From Rhynchopus sp. YZ270_cl-10 (Eukaryota; Euglenozoa; Diplonemea; Diplonemida; Diplonemidae): 64,000 nt of DNA. Position numbers and translations under genes: made by a program. Location of the stretch: the NCBI GenBank assembly GCA_964035575.1, contig OZ037858.1:930001-994000 (forward strand), read 5' to 3'. Of this stretch, positions 28,507 to 39,374 are shown in pieces (position 1 is the first letter of the stretch; every line of letters begins with the position of its first letter). The notes under the pieces are model-generated. The model saw nothing but the letters and a program-made list of their open reading frames with translations, made no database searches and was not told the DNA's origin.

Positions 28507-31500
28507 ATGGTTGAGCAGCCGAACGCTGCTGTGGCAGGGGATGTGCCACCCCAGGCACAGGAGACGGAGATGACGCCTGTTGTGGCAAAGGAGGACGAGG
28601 CCGACAAGGACACCGCCGTTGTGCCTGTGGAGGGTGAGGGTGAGGGTGAGGGTGAGGCCGAGGCCGAGGCAGAAGGGGCAAGGCGGTGGTACAACCACGG
28701 ACAGTCCTACGTCACCTATGAGGAGTTCCGTGAGACGCCGATGGGTGTGGACATCCTCGGTGGCCCTGAGCCGTTTGACGCGGAGCAGGAGGTGCAGGCG
28801 AAGTGGAAGACCCTGCAGACGGAGGAGGTGCACAGGAAGCTCGGCGGACACTACGACCTGCAGGAGATGGAGAACTTCGAGAAGCCCTGGAGCAAGATGA
28901 CGGTGCTCGAGAAGATCGAGAGTGCGTCAGTCTCCGTGATCAAGTTCTGCGCGATCTGGGGAGTGCTGTACCTGTTCATCATCTCCCTCGGGATCATGGG
29001 GGACGCCTTCAAGATCCTTGGAGGGCGCTCGTCCGGAAAGGCCTTCCGTGACAGTGCGCTGCTTGCAAACCCTGTGGCCGGACTTGCGATTGGTATCCTT
29101 GCGACTGTGCTGATGCAGTCGTCGTCGACAACAACGTCGATTGTGATTTCGATGGCGGCGGCAGACCTGGTGACAATCAAGAACGCTGCGTACCTGATCA
29201 TGGGGGCAAACATCGGAACCTCTGTGACAAACACGCTGGTGTCGATTGCGCATCTGAACAGCGCGGCAGAGTACAGACGTGCCTTCACCGGAGCTGTCTT
29301 CCACGACATGTTCAACTGGCTGACAGTCGGGATGTTCCTGCCGCTGGAGGCGTCGTCTGGGTTCCTTGTGGAGCTTGCGACTGCTGCTGTGGACTCCCTT
29401 GGGATCTCTGACGACAGCGAGAAGCGTGGCAAGGTTGAGTTCATCAAGAAGATCACGAAGCCTGCGACAGGAAGGATTGTGTCGACGGACAAGAAGCTCA
29501 TTGAGAAGATTGCGGCTGCGGAGACAAGCGAGGAGGTGTCGAAGCTGGAGAAGAAGACCATCATCAAGCAGTCGTCTGGACACGTTCTGCGCGACACGGC
29601 GATCACGGACAACGAGGCCGGTGTGCTGCTGCTGTTTGCCTCGCTGACGATGCTTGCCACGTGCCTGCTGCTCCTTGTGAAGCTGCTGCAGTCTGTGCTG
29701 AAGGGCCGTGTGGCTGTGTGGACCCGCTACCTGCTGAACATTGAGTTCAAGAACCCCATTCTGCGCTCGTGCGGAGGGTTCGACAACTACATCCTGCTGC
29801 TCTTCGGAACCGGGTGCACGATTCTTGTGCAGTCGTCGTCTGTGTTCACGTCGACGCTGACGCCGCTTGTCGGGATTGGTCTGATCCACATTGAGAAGGC
29901 TGTGGCCCTGACCCACGGCGCAAACATCGGAACCACTGTGACAGGTGTGCTCTCTGCGCTGTCTGGAAGCAACGTGCACAAGGGTATGCGTGTGGCACTC
30001 GAGCACGTGTTCTTCAACTGCCTCGGAACGGTTGTGTGGTTCGTGATCTGGCCGCTGCGTCCTGTGCCGCTGAACATGGCGAAGTTCCTGGGTGGCACGG
30101 CAGCAAACCTGCGTTGGTTCCCGATTGCATACATTCTGGCTGGGTTCGTGGGGTTCCCGCTGCTGATCATTGCCCTGTCGATTCCCGGCTGGCAGGTGCT
30201 GTGCGGTGTGATGACACCTATTGTGGCCATCTGCCTTCTCTTCACAACGTGGGTGCTGCTGCGCAGAAACCGTGCGGACCTGCTCCCGCGCAGCATGCCC
30301 TTCCTGCGTGCGGACACCCTGTGCGGCTTCCAGCTCCCGAACTTCATGCTTCTGTGGGGAGGCGACGTCGACCACGATGCCGTGAACGTGCAGGAGCTGC
30401 AGGAGAAGGAGGCGCTGCGCAAGGCACGTGAGGCGGCAACACGCGACTGGGCATACTCCCCGGCAGCGTGGGGGCTGGTGATCATGGCCTTTGTCGGTGC
30501 GGTGATCTGCATCCCGACGACGCAGTGGCGCAGAATCAGGTACGCATCCGAGGACGTTGGGCGTGACGAGATCGGTCTTGGGCTGTGGGAGGTCTGCTCT
30601 GGGGCGTACGAGAGCGACCACAAGCTGATGACGGCCCCGACGAAGGCGTGCACGTACACCGACCTTGTGCACGACTGTGCGGCAGAGCTGCGCACGACCT
30701 GCGAGACGGACAGCACGTGGGCCACAACAGAGGCACAGACAAAGAGCGAGAAGCTTGCCTACGAGCGTGCCTTCCTTGCGTGCTCGGAGCTGGGATGCCG
30801 TGCGCTTGCCTGGGAGAACGCATGCAAGGAGATGGGCTCTGTGTGCAAGGGGGCGTACCACGCGGACTGGTGCAGCGCTGTGCTTGACGAGTACACGTTC
30901 TTCCACCAGGTGAACCAGGACGACAACGGGGTGGTGCTGCACTACGGGGAGGCGACGGACGGAGTGGTTGTGCCGGACGTTCTCTCCCACCAGAGCGGGT
31001 TCTACAGCGAAGCACCGGAGGAGGAGGATGACGAGGCAAGCACGAACTCCTTCACCGTGCTGTCGACAGCGAACGCGGCCCTTGGGGACTCTGTGATTCC
31101 GTCCCTGGCTGGGCTTGCGTACGACGTTGAGACAGGGTTCGTGCACGCTGTGTCGAGCCGTGGATGCAACTCGAACAACTCGTTCTCGGCACAGCACCTG
31201 ACGCTGGCGCTGGACCACTCGTTCACGTCCGAGGTGACGACGAAGACTGTGGGCGTGAGGGCGACGACCGACATTGGTGTGGACTCGCCGAACGCAGCAG
31301 GCCAGGGCTTTGCGCTCTCGAACGTGTGCACCGGCACTGCGGAGGTCCCGACAACGACGACGGTGGACGGGTACGCCATGGGGGACATGGACATCCTGAA
31401 CCGCACTGGGGGTGTGTTCATCGGTGCTGAGCAGTACGGGCCGAAGGTGGTTGTGTGGAACGCGGCGGGTGTGCTGGCGACCTACGTGCCGGCGAACCTG

Positions 31501-32808
31501 GCCGCAGACGGCACCTACAGCAACGCGTCCGGGACTGTGTTTGGGGTGCTCCCGGACATCTTCTCGCAGCGTGGCGCTGGGCGTGGGCTGAAGACCCTTG
31601 CGGTGAACGGGGACAAGACGCTTGTGGTTGTGTGCATGGCGTCGGCCCTGACGCACGACAACACGACGCTGGCGAGCTCGCGTGTGACACGTTGCGCAAT
31701 GCTGAACGTGACCTACGGCTACGACAAGCCTGCCCTTGAGTTCCAGAAGGTGGTGGTGCTGCAGGACGCCGGGGCTGACCAGGCGACTGTGCAGCTCACC
31801 GGGGCGACCTGGACGTCGGACATGAAGGTGCTGTTCCTGGAGAAGCGTGGTGAGGCGGAGAACGCAACGGCGCGTGTGGTTGAGGTTGACTTCACGAAGG
31901 GAACGGACATTGCGCAGAACGGAACCTACAACGACATGACCACGGGGACGAACGGCCACGCAGCGGGGCTTGCGAACCTGGAGGAGAAGGTTGTCGGCAC
32001 GGACGGACTGCCCTCGGTCGCGACGCTGCGCACGCTGTTTGAGATGGAGGTGTACCCGGCGCCGATGAAGCTCCTGCAGACAGTCCCGTCGGACTTCCCT
32101 GCATCCAGCCTTGCGGGTCTTGTGGCCGTGAACGACTTCACCCTTGTGATGTCGGAGGAGGGCGCCGACACGATGAAGGTGTGGGTGCTGCAGGTGGAGT
32201 ACGACGTGGACCTGTCCCTGGACCGCGAGTCCCTCCCGTCGACGTCTGTGTCGAAGTTTGTGAAGGGCGACAAGTGCCGCGACATCTCGGAGGTGTGCCC
32301 GGTGGGCGGCCTTGAGGGGGACATGGAGGCCATTGGCGGGCTCACAATCACAGGCACCCTGTTCCTCGGGATTGGGATGGTGATGATCACAACGTACTCG
32401 CTCTGGACTGACAGCGCTGTGTTCGGGAAGCTGCTGATCCCGTCTGGCGCAGTCCTGACGCTGGCCTGGGTGCTGCTCCTGGCCGCCTGGACCCATGTGA
32501 TGGCCCTCAGCGAGAACGAGTACGGATGCTACTTCCAGGACGAGGCCATGCGCGGCGGGATGGTGCTGACTGTCGGGAAGTTGAAGTACCTCACCATGGC
32601 GTCCTACTCGTGGGCCTTCTGCATCTACGCCTGGGGTCTCCTCACCATCTCCATCATTGTCATCTGGGCCCACGTCGTCTCCCGTTGTGTCAACCCCGAA
32701 GCCCACAACAAGGCACCTGTCGACGGGGAGGCTGAGGCAGCTGTTGATGCCAACAAGGAGGATAACAACAAGAACGGGGAAACGAACAAGGAGCCTGCGG
32801 ACCTGTGA
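28507..32808 (+). CDS. SLC34-like Na+/Pi cotransporter with phytase-like ectodomain, copy 3
   Basis: 1433 residues. It matches copy 2 apart from one Gly-Glu pair fewer in the N-terminal acidic repeat. It keeps Val-Leu at 133-134, unlike copies 4 and 5. Confidence 0.85.
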   Translation: MVEQPNAAVAGDVPPQAQETEMTPVVAKEDEADKDTAVVPVEGEGEGEGEAEAEAEGARRWYNHGQSYVTYEEFRETPMGVDILGGPEPFDAEQEVQAKWKTLQTEEVHRKLGGHYDLQEMENFEKPWSKMTVLEKIESASVSVIKFCAIWGVLYLFIISLGIMGDAFKILGGRSSGKAFRDSALLANPVAGLAIGILATVLMQSSSTTTSIVISMAAADLVTIKNAAYLIMGANIGTSVTNTLVSIAHLNSAAEYRRAFTGAVFHDMFNWLTVGMFLPLEASSGFLVELATAAVDSLGISDDSEKRGKVEFIKKITKPATGRIVSTDKKLIEKIAAAETSEEVSKLEKKTIIKQSSGHVLRDTAITDNEAGVLLLFASLTMLATCLLLLVKLLQSVLKGRVAVWTRYLLNIEFKNPILRSCGGFDNYILLLFGTGCTILVQSSSVFTSTLTPLVGIGLIHIEKAVALTHGANIGTTVTGVLSALSGSNVHKGMRVALEHVFFNCLGTVVWFVIWPLRPVPLNMAKFLGGTAANLRWFPIAYILAGFVGFPLLIIALSIPGWQVLCGVMTPIVAICLLFTTWVLLRRNRADLLPRSMPFLRADTLCGFQLPNFMLLWGGDVDHDAVNVQELQEKEALRKAREAATRDWAYSPAAWGLVIMAFVGAVICIPTTQWRRIRYASEDVGRDEIGLGLWEVCSGAYESDHKLMTAPTKACTYTDLVHDCAAELRTTCETDSTWATTEAQTKSEKLAYERAFLACSELGCRALAWENACKEMGSVCKGAYHADWCSAVLDEYTFFHQVNQDDNGVVLHYGEATDGVVVPDVLSHQSGFYSEAPEEEDDEASTNSFTVLSTANAALGDSVIPSLAGLAYDVETGFVHAVSSRGCNSNNSFSAQHLTLALDHSFTSEVTTKTVGVRATTDIGVDSPNAAGQGFALSNVCTGTAEVPTTTTVDGYAMGDMDILNRTGGVFIGAEQYGPKVVVWNAAGVLATYVPANLAADGTYSNASGTVFGVLPDIFSQRGAGRGLKTLAVNGDKTLVVVCMASALTHDNTTLASSRVTRCAMLNVTYGYDKPALEFQKVVVLQDAGADQATVQLTGATWTSDMKVLFLEKRGEAENATARVVEVDFTKGTDIAQNGTYNDMTTGTNGHAAGLANLEEKVVGTDGLPSVATLRTLFEMEVYPAPMKLLQTVPSDFPASSLAGLVAVNDFTLVMSEEGADTMKVWVLQVEYDVDLSLDRESLPSTSVSKFVKGDKCRDISEVCPVGGLEGDMEAIGGLTITGTLFLGIGMVMITTYSLWTDSAVFGKLLIPSGAVLTLAWVLLLAAWTHVMALSENEYGCYFQDEAMRGGMVLTVGKLKYLTMASYSWAFCIYAWGLLTISIIVIWAHVVSRCVNPEAHNKAPVDGEAEAAVDANKEDNNKNGETNKEPADL

Positions 32809-33940
32809 GAGTAGTCCCGCAGTGTGTGGTTCGGGTCTGTTCTGTTTTTTTCTTGTTATACGTTACCTCTTTTTTTTTTGGGATTGGGACTGGGGCTGTG
32901 TTTTTATGATTAGTTATTTTTGTACCCTCATCTGATTGACCATTTTTCTGTTTAGAAGATGTGTGTGTGTGTGTGTGCCAGTGAGGCCCATGCATCTGTC
33001 TCAACATTTATTGCCGCGGAGTGTCAGTGCCTGCGTCCCAGAGGCGTTTCGCACTATCAACTTTACTTTATTTTTATATCTGTTTTATTTTTGCATCATC
33101 TCACCGTCTCTTTTCCGTGCACTGCTCTGCACCTTCTCTTGCCATGGCATGAGGGGCAAGGCGGTTATGCTCCCGAAGCGGGCATGGACAGGTCTTGTAT
33201 GCGCTATGTTTTGCAAGCCCTGCCTGTGTCCAAAGGAAGAACGGGAACATCTGCCGTGCAGGCTGCCAAGGATGACGTTTTTCTTCGTGCAAATTTTTAT
33301 GAAAAATGCCATATTCCCTGTCGCATCACCCCACCCTTTTTATGTTTCCACTTTTGTCCACCCACCGGGCTTCTCTGCATGGCGTGCATCTCATCTGCCG
33401 GTAATACAAATGCCTTGGCGTGATAGCTGCTGCATGCGTAGTTGTCTTTGTGTCTGGTCTAGGGTTGGCTTTTCCCTCTTTGCTTTGCTTTGCTTTTTGC
33501 TTCTTCAGAAAGGAGACTGTCTTCATTATGTGGAGACGTTTGCCGCTGGGAGCACAACGTATGTATTGTCGCCAGATCAGGCGTGTTGCTGGTGGACGGA
33601 TCTTCCGCCGCCGTTTGTTGTTGTTTTTTTCTTTTTCTTTTTCCTCCTCTTTTTTATCCATTTTCTTTGCCTGTTCATTTCTATATCCTCAATTTATTTT
33701 TTTGCTGTGTTTTGTTGATATCCCCTTCTTCTGCTTGACGTGGGCCCACTAGGCCACGAGAAGCGTGAAACGGAAACGCGAACACATCACATAAATAAGA
33801 GACGCAAAACCGATGTTGGGGGTACATGTTTTCTTTGCTTCTCTGAGTTTTCCCACACCCCACTCCACCCACTCCACCCACTCCACCCACTCTGCACATC
33901 ACAACAGCTACTTGCAAAACACACTTAAAAGAAAACGAAA
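32809..33940 (+). other. Array spacer 3
   Basis: Same layout as spacer 1, with hairpins at 32956-32997 and 33026-33055. It has at least one private base change (TGTCTGGTC instead of TGTCTTGTC near 33456), a marker for this spacer. Confidence 0.7.
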
Positions 33941-36900
33941 ATGGTTGAGCAGCCGAACGCTGCTGTGGCAGGGGATGTGCCACCCCAGGCACAGGAGACG
34001 GAGATGACGCCTGTTGTGGCAAAGGAGGACGAGGCCGACAAGGACACCGCCGTTGTGCCTGTGGAGGGTGAGGGTGAGGGTGAGGGTGAGGCCGAGGCCG
34101 AGGCAGAAGGGGCAAGGCGGTGGTACAACCACGGACAGTCCTACGTCACCTATGAGGAGTTCCGTGAGACGCCGATGGGTGTGGACATCCTCGGTGGCCC
34201 TGAGCCGTTTGACGCGGAGCAGGAGGTGCAGGCGAAGTGGAAGACCCTGCAGACGGAGGAGGTGCACAGGAAGCTCGGCGGACACTACGACCTGCAGGAG
34301 ATGGAGAACTTCGAGAAGCCCTGGAGCAAGATGACGATGTTCGAGAAGATCGAGAGTGCGTCAGTCTCCGTGATCAAGTTCTGCGCGATCTGGGGAGTGC
34401 TGTACCTGTTCATCATCTCCCTCGGGATCATGGGGGACGCCTTCAAGATCCTTGGAGGGCGCTCGTCCGGAAAGGCCTTCCGTGACAGTGCGCTGCTTGC
34501 AAACCCTGTGGCCGGACTTGCGATTGGTATCCTTGCGACTGTGCTGATGCAGTCGTCGTCGACAACAACGTCGATTGTGATTTCGATGGCGGCGGCAGAC
34601 CTGGTGACAATCAAGAACGCTGCGTACCTGATCATGGGGGCAAACATCGGAACCTCTGTGACAAACACGCTGGTGTCGATTGCGCATCTGAACAGCGCGG
34701 CAGAGTACAGACGTGCCTTCACCGGAGCTGTCTTCCACGACATGTTCAACTGGCTGACAGTCGGGATGTTCCTGCCGCTGGAGGCGTCGTCTGGGTTCCT
34801 TGTGGAGCTTGCGACTGCTGCTGTGGACTCCCTTGGGATCTCTGACGACAGCGAGAAGCGTGGCAAGGTTGAGTTCATCAAGAAGATCACGAAGCCTGCG
34901 ACAGGAAGGATTGTGTCGACGGACAAGAAGCTCATTGAGAAGATTGCGGCTGCGGAGACAAGCGAGGAGGTGTCGAAGCTGGAGAAGAAGACCATCATCA
35001 AGCAGTCGTCTGGACACGTTCTGCGCGACACGGCGATCACGGACAACGAGGCCGGTGTGCTGCTGCTGTTTGCCTCGCTGACGATGCTTGCCACGTGCCT
35101 GCTGCTCCTTGTGAAGCTGCTGCAGTCTGTGCTGAAGGGCCGTGTGGCTGTGTGGACCCGCTACCTGCTGAACATTGAGTTCAAGAACCCCATTCTGCGC
35201 TCGTGCGGAGGGTTCGACAACTACATCCTGCTGCTCTTCGGAACCGGGTGCACGATTCTTGTGCAGTCGTCGTCTGTGTTCACGTCGACGCTGACGCCGC
35301 TTGTCGGGATTGGTCTGATCCACATTGAGAAGGCTGTGGCCCTGACCCACGGCGCAAACATCGGAACCACTGTGACAGGTGTGCTCTCTGCGCTGTCTGG
35401 AAGCAACGTGCACAAGGGTATGCGTGTGGCACTCGAGCACGTGTTCTTCAACTGCCTCGGAACGGTTGTGTGGTTCGTGATCTGGCCGCTGCGTCCTGTG
35501 CCGCTGAACATGGCGAAGTTCCTGGGTGGCACGGCAGCAAACCTGCGTTGGTTCCCGATTGCATACATTCTGGCTGGGTTCGTGGGGTTCCCGCTGCTGA
35601 TCATTGCCCTGTCGATTCCCGGCTGGCAGGTGCTGTGCGGTGTGATGACACCTATTGTGGCCATCTGCCTTCTCTTCACAACGTGGGTGCTGCTGCGCAG
35701 AAACCGTGCGGACCTGCTCCCGCGCAGCATGCCCTTCCTGCGTGCGGACACCCTGTGCGGCTTCCAGCTCCCGAACTTCATGCTTCTGTGGGGAGGCGAC
35801 GTCGACCACGATGCCGTGAACGTGCAGGAGCTGCAGGAGAAGGAGGCGCTGCGCAAGGCACGTGAGGCGGCAACACGCGACTGGGCATACTCCCCGGCAG
35901 CGTGGGGGCTGGTGATCATGGCCTTTGTCGGTGCGGTGATCTGCATCCCGACGACGCAGTGGCGCAGAATCAGGTACGCATCCGAGGACGTTGGGCGTGA
36001 CGAGATCGGTCTTGGGCTGTGGGAGGTCTGCTCTGGGGCGTACGAGAGCGACCACAAGCTGATGACGGCCCCGACGAAGGCGTGCACGTACACCGACCTT
36101 GTGCACGACTGTGCGGCAGAGCTGCGCACGACCTGCGAGACGGACAGCACGTGGGCCACAACAGAGGCACAGACAAAGAGCGAGAAGCTTGCCTACGAGC
36201 GTGCCTTCCTTGCGTGCTCGGAGCTGGGATGCCGTGCGCTTGCCTGGGAGAACGCATGCAAGGAGATGGGCTCTGTGTGCAAGGGGGCGTACCACGCGGA
36301 CTGGTGCAGCGCTGTGCTTGACGAGTACACGTTCTTCCACCAGGTGAACCAGGACGACAACGGGGTGGTGCTGCACTACGGGGAGGCGACGGACGGAGTG
36401 GTTGTGCCGGACGTTCTCTCCCACCAGAGCGGGTTCTACAGCGAAGCACCGGAGGAGGAGGATGACGAGGCAAGCACGAACTCCTTCACCGTGCTGTCGA
36501 CAGCGAACGCGGCCCTTGGGGACTCTGTGATTCCGTCCCTGGCTGGGCTTGCGTACGACGTTGAGACAGGGTTCGTGCACGCTGTGTCGAGCCGTGGATG
36601 CAACTCGAACAACTCGTTCTCGGCACAGCACCTGACGCTGGCGCTGGACCACTCGTTCACGTCCGAGGTGACGACGAAGACTGTGGGCGTGAGGGCGACG
36701 ACCGACATTGGTGTGGACTCGCCGAACGCAGCAGGCCAGGGCTTTGCGCTCTCGAACGTGTGCACCGGCACTGCGGAGGTCCCGACAACGACGACGGTGG
36801 ACGGGTACGCCATGGGGGACATGGACATCCTGAACCGCACTGGGGGTGTGTTCATCGGTGCTGAGCAGTACGGGCCGAAGGTGGTTGTGTGGAACGCGGC

Positions 36901-38242
36901 GGGTGTGCTGGCGACCTACGTGCCGGCGAACCTGGCCGCAGACGGCACCTACAGCAACGCGTCCGGGACTGTGTTTGGGGTGCTCCCGGACATCTTCTCG
37001 CAGCGTGGCGCTGGGCGTGGGCTGAAGACCCTTGCGGTGAACGGGGACAAGACGCTTGTGGTTGTGTGCATGGCGTCGGCCCTGACGCACGACAACACGA
37101 CGCTGGCGAGCTCGCGTGTGACACGTTGCGCAATGCTGAACGTGACCTACGGCTACGACAAGCCTGCCCTTGAGTTCCAGAAGGTGGTGGTGCTGCAGGA
37201 CGCCGGGGCTGACCAGGCGACTGTGCAGCTCACCGGGGCGACCTGGACGTCGGACATGAAGGTGCTGTTCCTGGAGAAGCGTGGTGAGGCGGAGAACGCA
37301 ACGGCGCGTGTGGTTGAGGTTGACTTCACGAAGGGAACGGACATTGCGCAGAACGGAACCTACAACGACATGACCACGGGGACGAACGGCCACGCAGCGG
37401 GGCTTGCGAACCTGGAGGAGAAGGTTGTCGGCACGGACGGACTGCCCTCGGTCGCGACGCTGCGCACGCTGTTTGAGATGGAGGTGTACCCGGCGCCGAT
37501 GAAGCTCCTGCAGACAGTCCCGTCGGACTTCCCTGCATCCAGCCTTGCGGGTCTTGTGGCCGTGAACGACTTCACCCTTGTGATGTCGGAGGAGGGCGCC
37601 GACACGATGAAGGTGTGGGTGCTGCAGGTGGAGTACGACGTGGACCTGTCCCTGGACCGCGAGTCCCTCCCGTCGACGTCTGTGTCGAAGTTTGTGAAGG
37701 GCGACAAGTGCCGCGACATCTCGGAGGTGTGCCCGGTGGGCGGCCTTGAGGGGGACATGGAGGCCATTGGCGGGCTCACAATCACAGGCACCCTGTTCCT
37801 CGGGATTGGGATGGTGATGATCACAACGTACTCGCTCTGGACTGACAGCGCTGTGTTCGGGAAGCTGCTGATCCCGTCTGGCGCAGTCCTGACGCTGGCC
37901 TGGGTGCTGCTCCTGGCCGCCTGGACCCATGTGATGGCCCTCAGCGAGAACGAGTACGGATGCTACTTCCAGGACGAGGCCATGCGCGGCGGGATGGTGC
38001 TGACTGTCGGGAAGTTGAAGTACCTCACCATGGCGTCCTACTCGTGGGCCTTCTGCATCTACGCCTGGGGTCTCCTCACCATCTCCATCATTGTCATCTG
38101 GGCCCACGTCGTCTCCCGTTGTGTCAACCCCGAAGCCCACAACAAGGCACCTGTCGACGGGGAGGCTGAGGCAGCTGTTGATGCCAACAAGGAGGATAAC
38201 AACAAGAACGGGGAAACGAACAAGGAGCCTGCGGACCTGTGA
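33941..38242 (+). CDS. SLC34-like Na+/Pi cotransporter with phytase-like ectodomain, copy 4
   Basis: 1433 residues. Met-Phe replaces Val-Leu at 133-134, just before the first membrane helix, a variant shared with copy 5. Otherwise as copy 3. Confidence 0.85.
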   Translation: MVEQPNAAVAGDVPPQAQETEMTPVVAKEDEADKDTAVVPVEGEGEGEGEAEAEAEGARRWYNHGQSYVTYEEFRETPMGVDILGGPEPFDAEQEVQAKWKTLQTEEVHRKLGGHYDLQEMENFEKPWSKMTMFEKIESASVSVIKFCAIWGVLYLFIISLGIMGDAFKILGGRSSGKAFRDSALLANPVAGLAIGILATVLMQSSSTTTSIVISMAAADLVTIKNAAYLIMGANIGTSVTNTLVSIAHLNSAAEYRRAFTGAVFHDMFNWLTVGMFLPLEASSGFLVELATAAVDSLGISDDSEKRGKVEFIKKITKPATGRIVSTDKKLIEKIAAAETSEEVSKLEKKTIIKQSSGHVLRDTAITDNEAGVLLLFASLTMLATCLLLLVKLLQSVLKGRVAVWTRYLLNIEFKNPILRSCGGFDNYILLLFGTGCTILVQSSSVFTSTLTPLVGIGLIHIEKAVALTHGANIGTTVTGVLSALSGSNVHKGMRVALEHVFFNCLGTVVWFVIWPLRPVPLNMAKFLGGTAANLRWFPIAYILAGFVGFPLLIIALSIPGWQVLCGVMTPIVAICLLFTTWVLLRRNRADLLPRSMPFLRADTLCGFQLPNFMLLWGGDVDHDAVNVQELQEKEALRKAREAATRDWAYSPAAWGLVIMAFVGAVICIPTTQWRRIRYASEDVGRDEIGLGLWEVCSGAYESDHKLMTAPTKACTYTDLVHDCAAELRTTCETDSTWATTEAQTKSEKLAYERAFLACSELGCRALAWENACKEMGSVCKGAYHADWCSAVLDEYTFFHQVNQDDNGVVLHYGEATDGVVVPDVLSHQSGFYSEAPEEEDDEASTNSFTVLSTANAALGDSVIPSLAGLAYDVETGFVHAVSSRGCNSNNSFSAQHLTLALDHSFTSEVTTKTVGVRATTDIGVDSPNAAGQGFALSNVCTGTAEVPTTTTVDGYAMGDMDILNRTGGVFIGAEQYGPKVVVWNAAGVLATYVPANLAADGTYSNASGTVFGVLPDIFSQRGAGRGLKTLAVNGDKTLVVVCMASALTHDNTTLASSRVTRCAMLNVTYGYDKPALEFQKVVVLQDAGADQATVQLTGATWTSDMKVLFLEKRGEAENATARVVEVDFTKGTDIAQNGTYNDMTTGTNGHAAGLANLEEKVVGTDGLPSVATLRTLFEMEVYPAPMKLLQTVPSDFPASSLAGLVAVNDFTLVMSEEGADTMKVWVLQVEYDVDLSLDRESLPSTSVSKFVKGDKCRDISEVCPVGGLEGDMEAIGGLTITGTLFLGIGMVMITTYSLWTDSAVFGKLLIPSGAVLTLAWVLLLAAWTHVMALSENEYGCYFQDEAMRGGMVLTVGKLKYLTMASYSWAFCIYAWGLLTISIIVIWAHVVSRCVNPEAHNKAPVDGEAEAAVDANKEDNNKNGETNKEPADL

Positions 38243-39374
38243 GAGTAGTCCCGCAGTGTGTGGTTCGGGTCTGTTCTGTTTTTTTCTTGTTATACGTTAC
38301 CTCTTTTTTTTTTGGGATTGGGACTGGGGCTGTGTTTTTATGATTAGTTATTTTTGTACCCTCATCTGATTGACCATTTTTCTGTTTAGAAGATGTGTGT
38401 GTGTGTGTGTGCCAGTGAGGCCCATGCATCTGTCTCAACATTTATTGCCGCGGAGTGTCAGTGCCTGCGTCCCAGAGGCGTTTCGCACTATCAACTTTAC
38501 TTTATTTTTATATCTGTTTTATTTTTGCATCATCTCACCGTCTCTTTTCCGTGCACTGCTCTGCACCTTCTCTTGCCATGGCATGAGGGGCAAGGCGGTT
38601 ATGCTCCCGAAGCGGGCATGGACAGGTCTTGTATGCGCTATGTTTTGCAAGCCCTGCCTGTGTCCAAAGGAAGAACGGGAACATCTGCCGTGCAGGCTGC
38701 CAAGGATGACGTTTTTCTTCGTGCAAATTTTTATGAAAAATGCCATATTCCCTGTCGCATCACCCCACCCTTTTTATGTTTCCACTTTTGTCCACCCACC
38801 GGGCTTCTCTGCATGGCGTGCATCTCATCTGCCGGTAATACAAATGCCTTGGCGTGATAGCTGCTGCATGCGTAGTTGTCTTTGTGTCTTGTCTAGGGTT
38901 GGCTTTTCCCTCTTTGCTTTGCTTTGCTTTTTGCTTCTTCAGAAAGGAGACTGTCTTCATTATGTGGAGACGTTTGCCGCTGGGAGCACAACGTATGTAT
39001 TGTCGCCAGATCAGGCGTGTTGCTGGTGGACGGATCTTCCGCCGCCGTTTGTTGTTGTTTTTTTCTTTTTCTTTTTCCTCCTCTTTTTTATCCATTTTCT
39101 TTGCCTGTTCATTTCTATATCCTCAATTTATTTTTTTGCTGTGTTTTGTTGATATCCCCTTCTTCTGCTTGACGTGGGCCCACTAGGCCACGAGAAGCGT
39201 GAAACGGAAACGCGAACACATCACATAAATAAGAGACGCAAAACCGATGTTGGGGGTACATGTTTTCTTTGCTTCTCTGAGTTTTCCCACACCCCACTCC
39301 ACCCACTCCACCCACTCCACCCACTCTGCACATCACAACAGCTACTTGCAAAACACACTTAAAAGAAAACGAAA
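38243..39374 (+). other. Array spacer 4
   Basis: Same layout as spacer 1, with hairpins at 38390-38431 and 38460-38489. Confidence 0.7.
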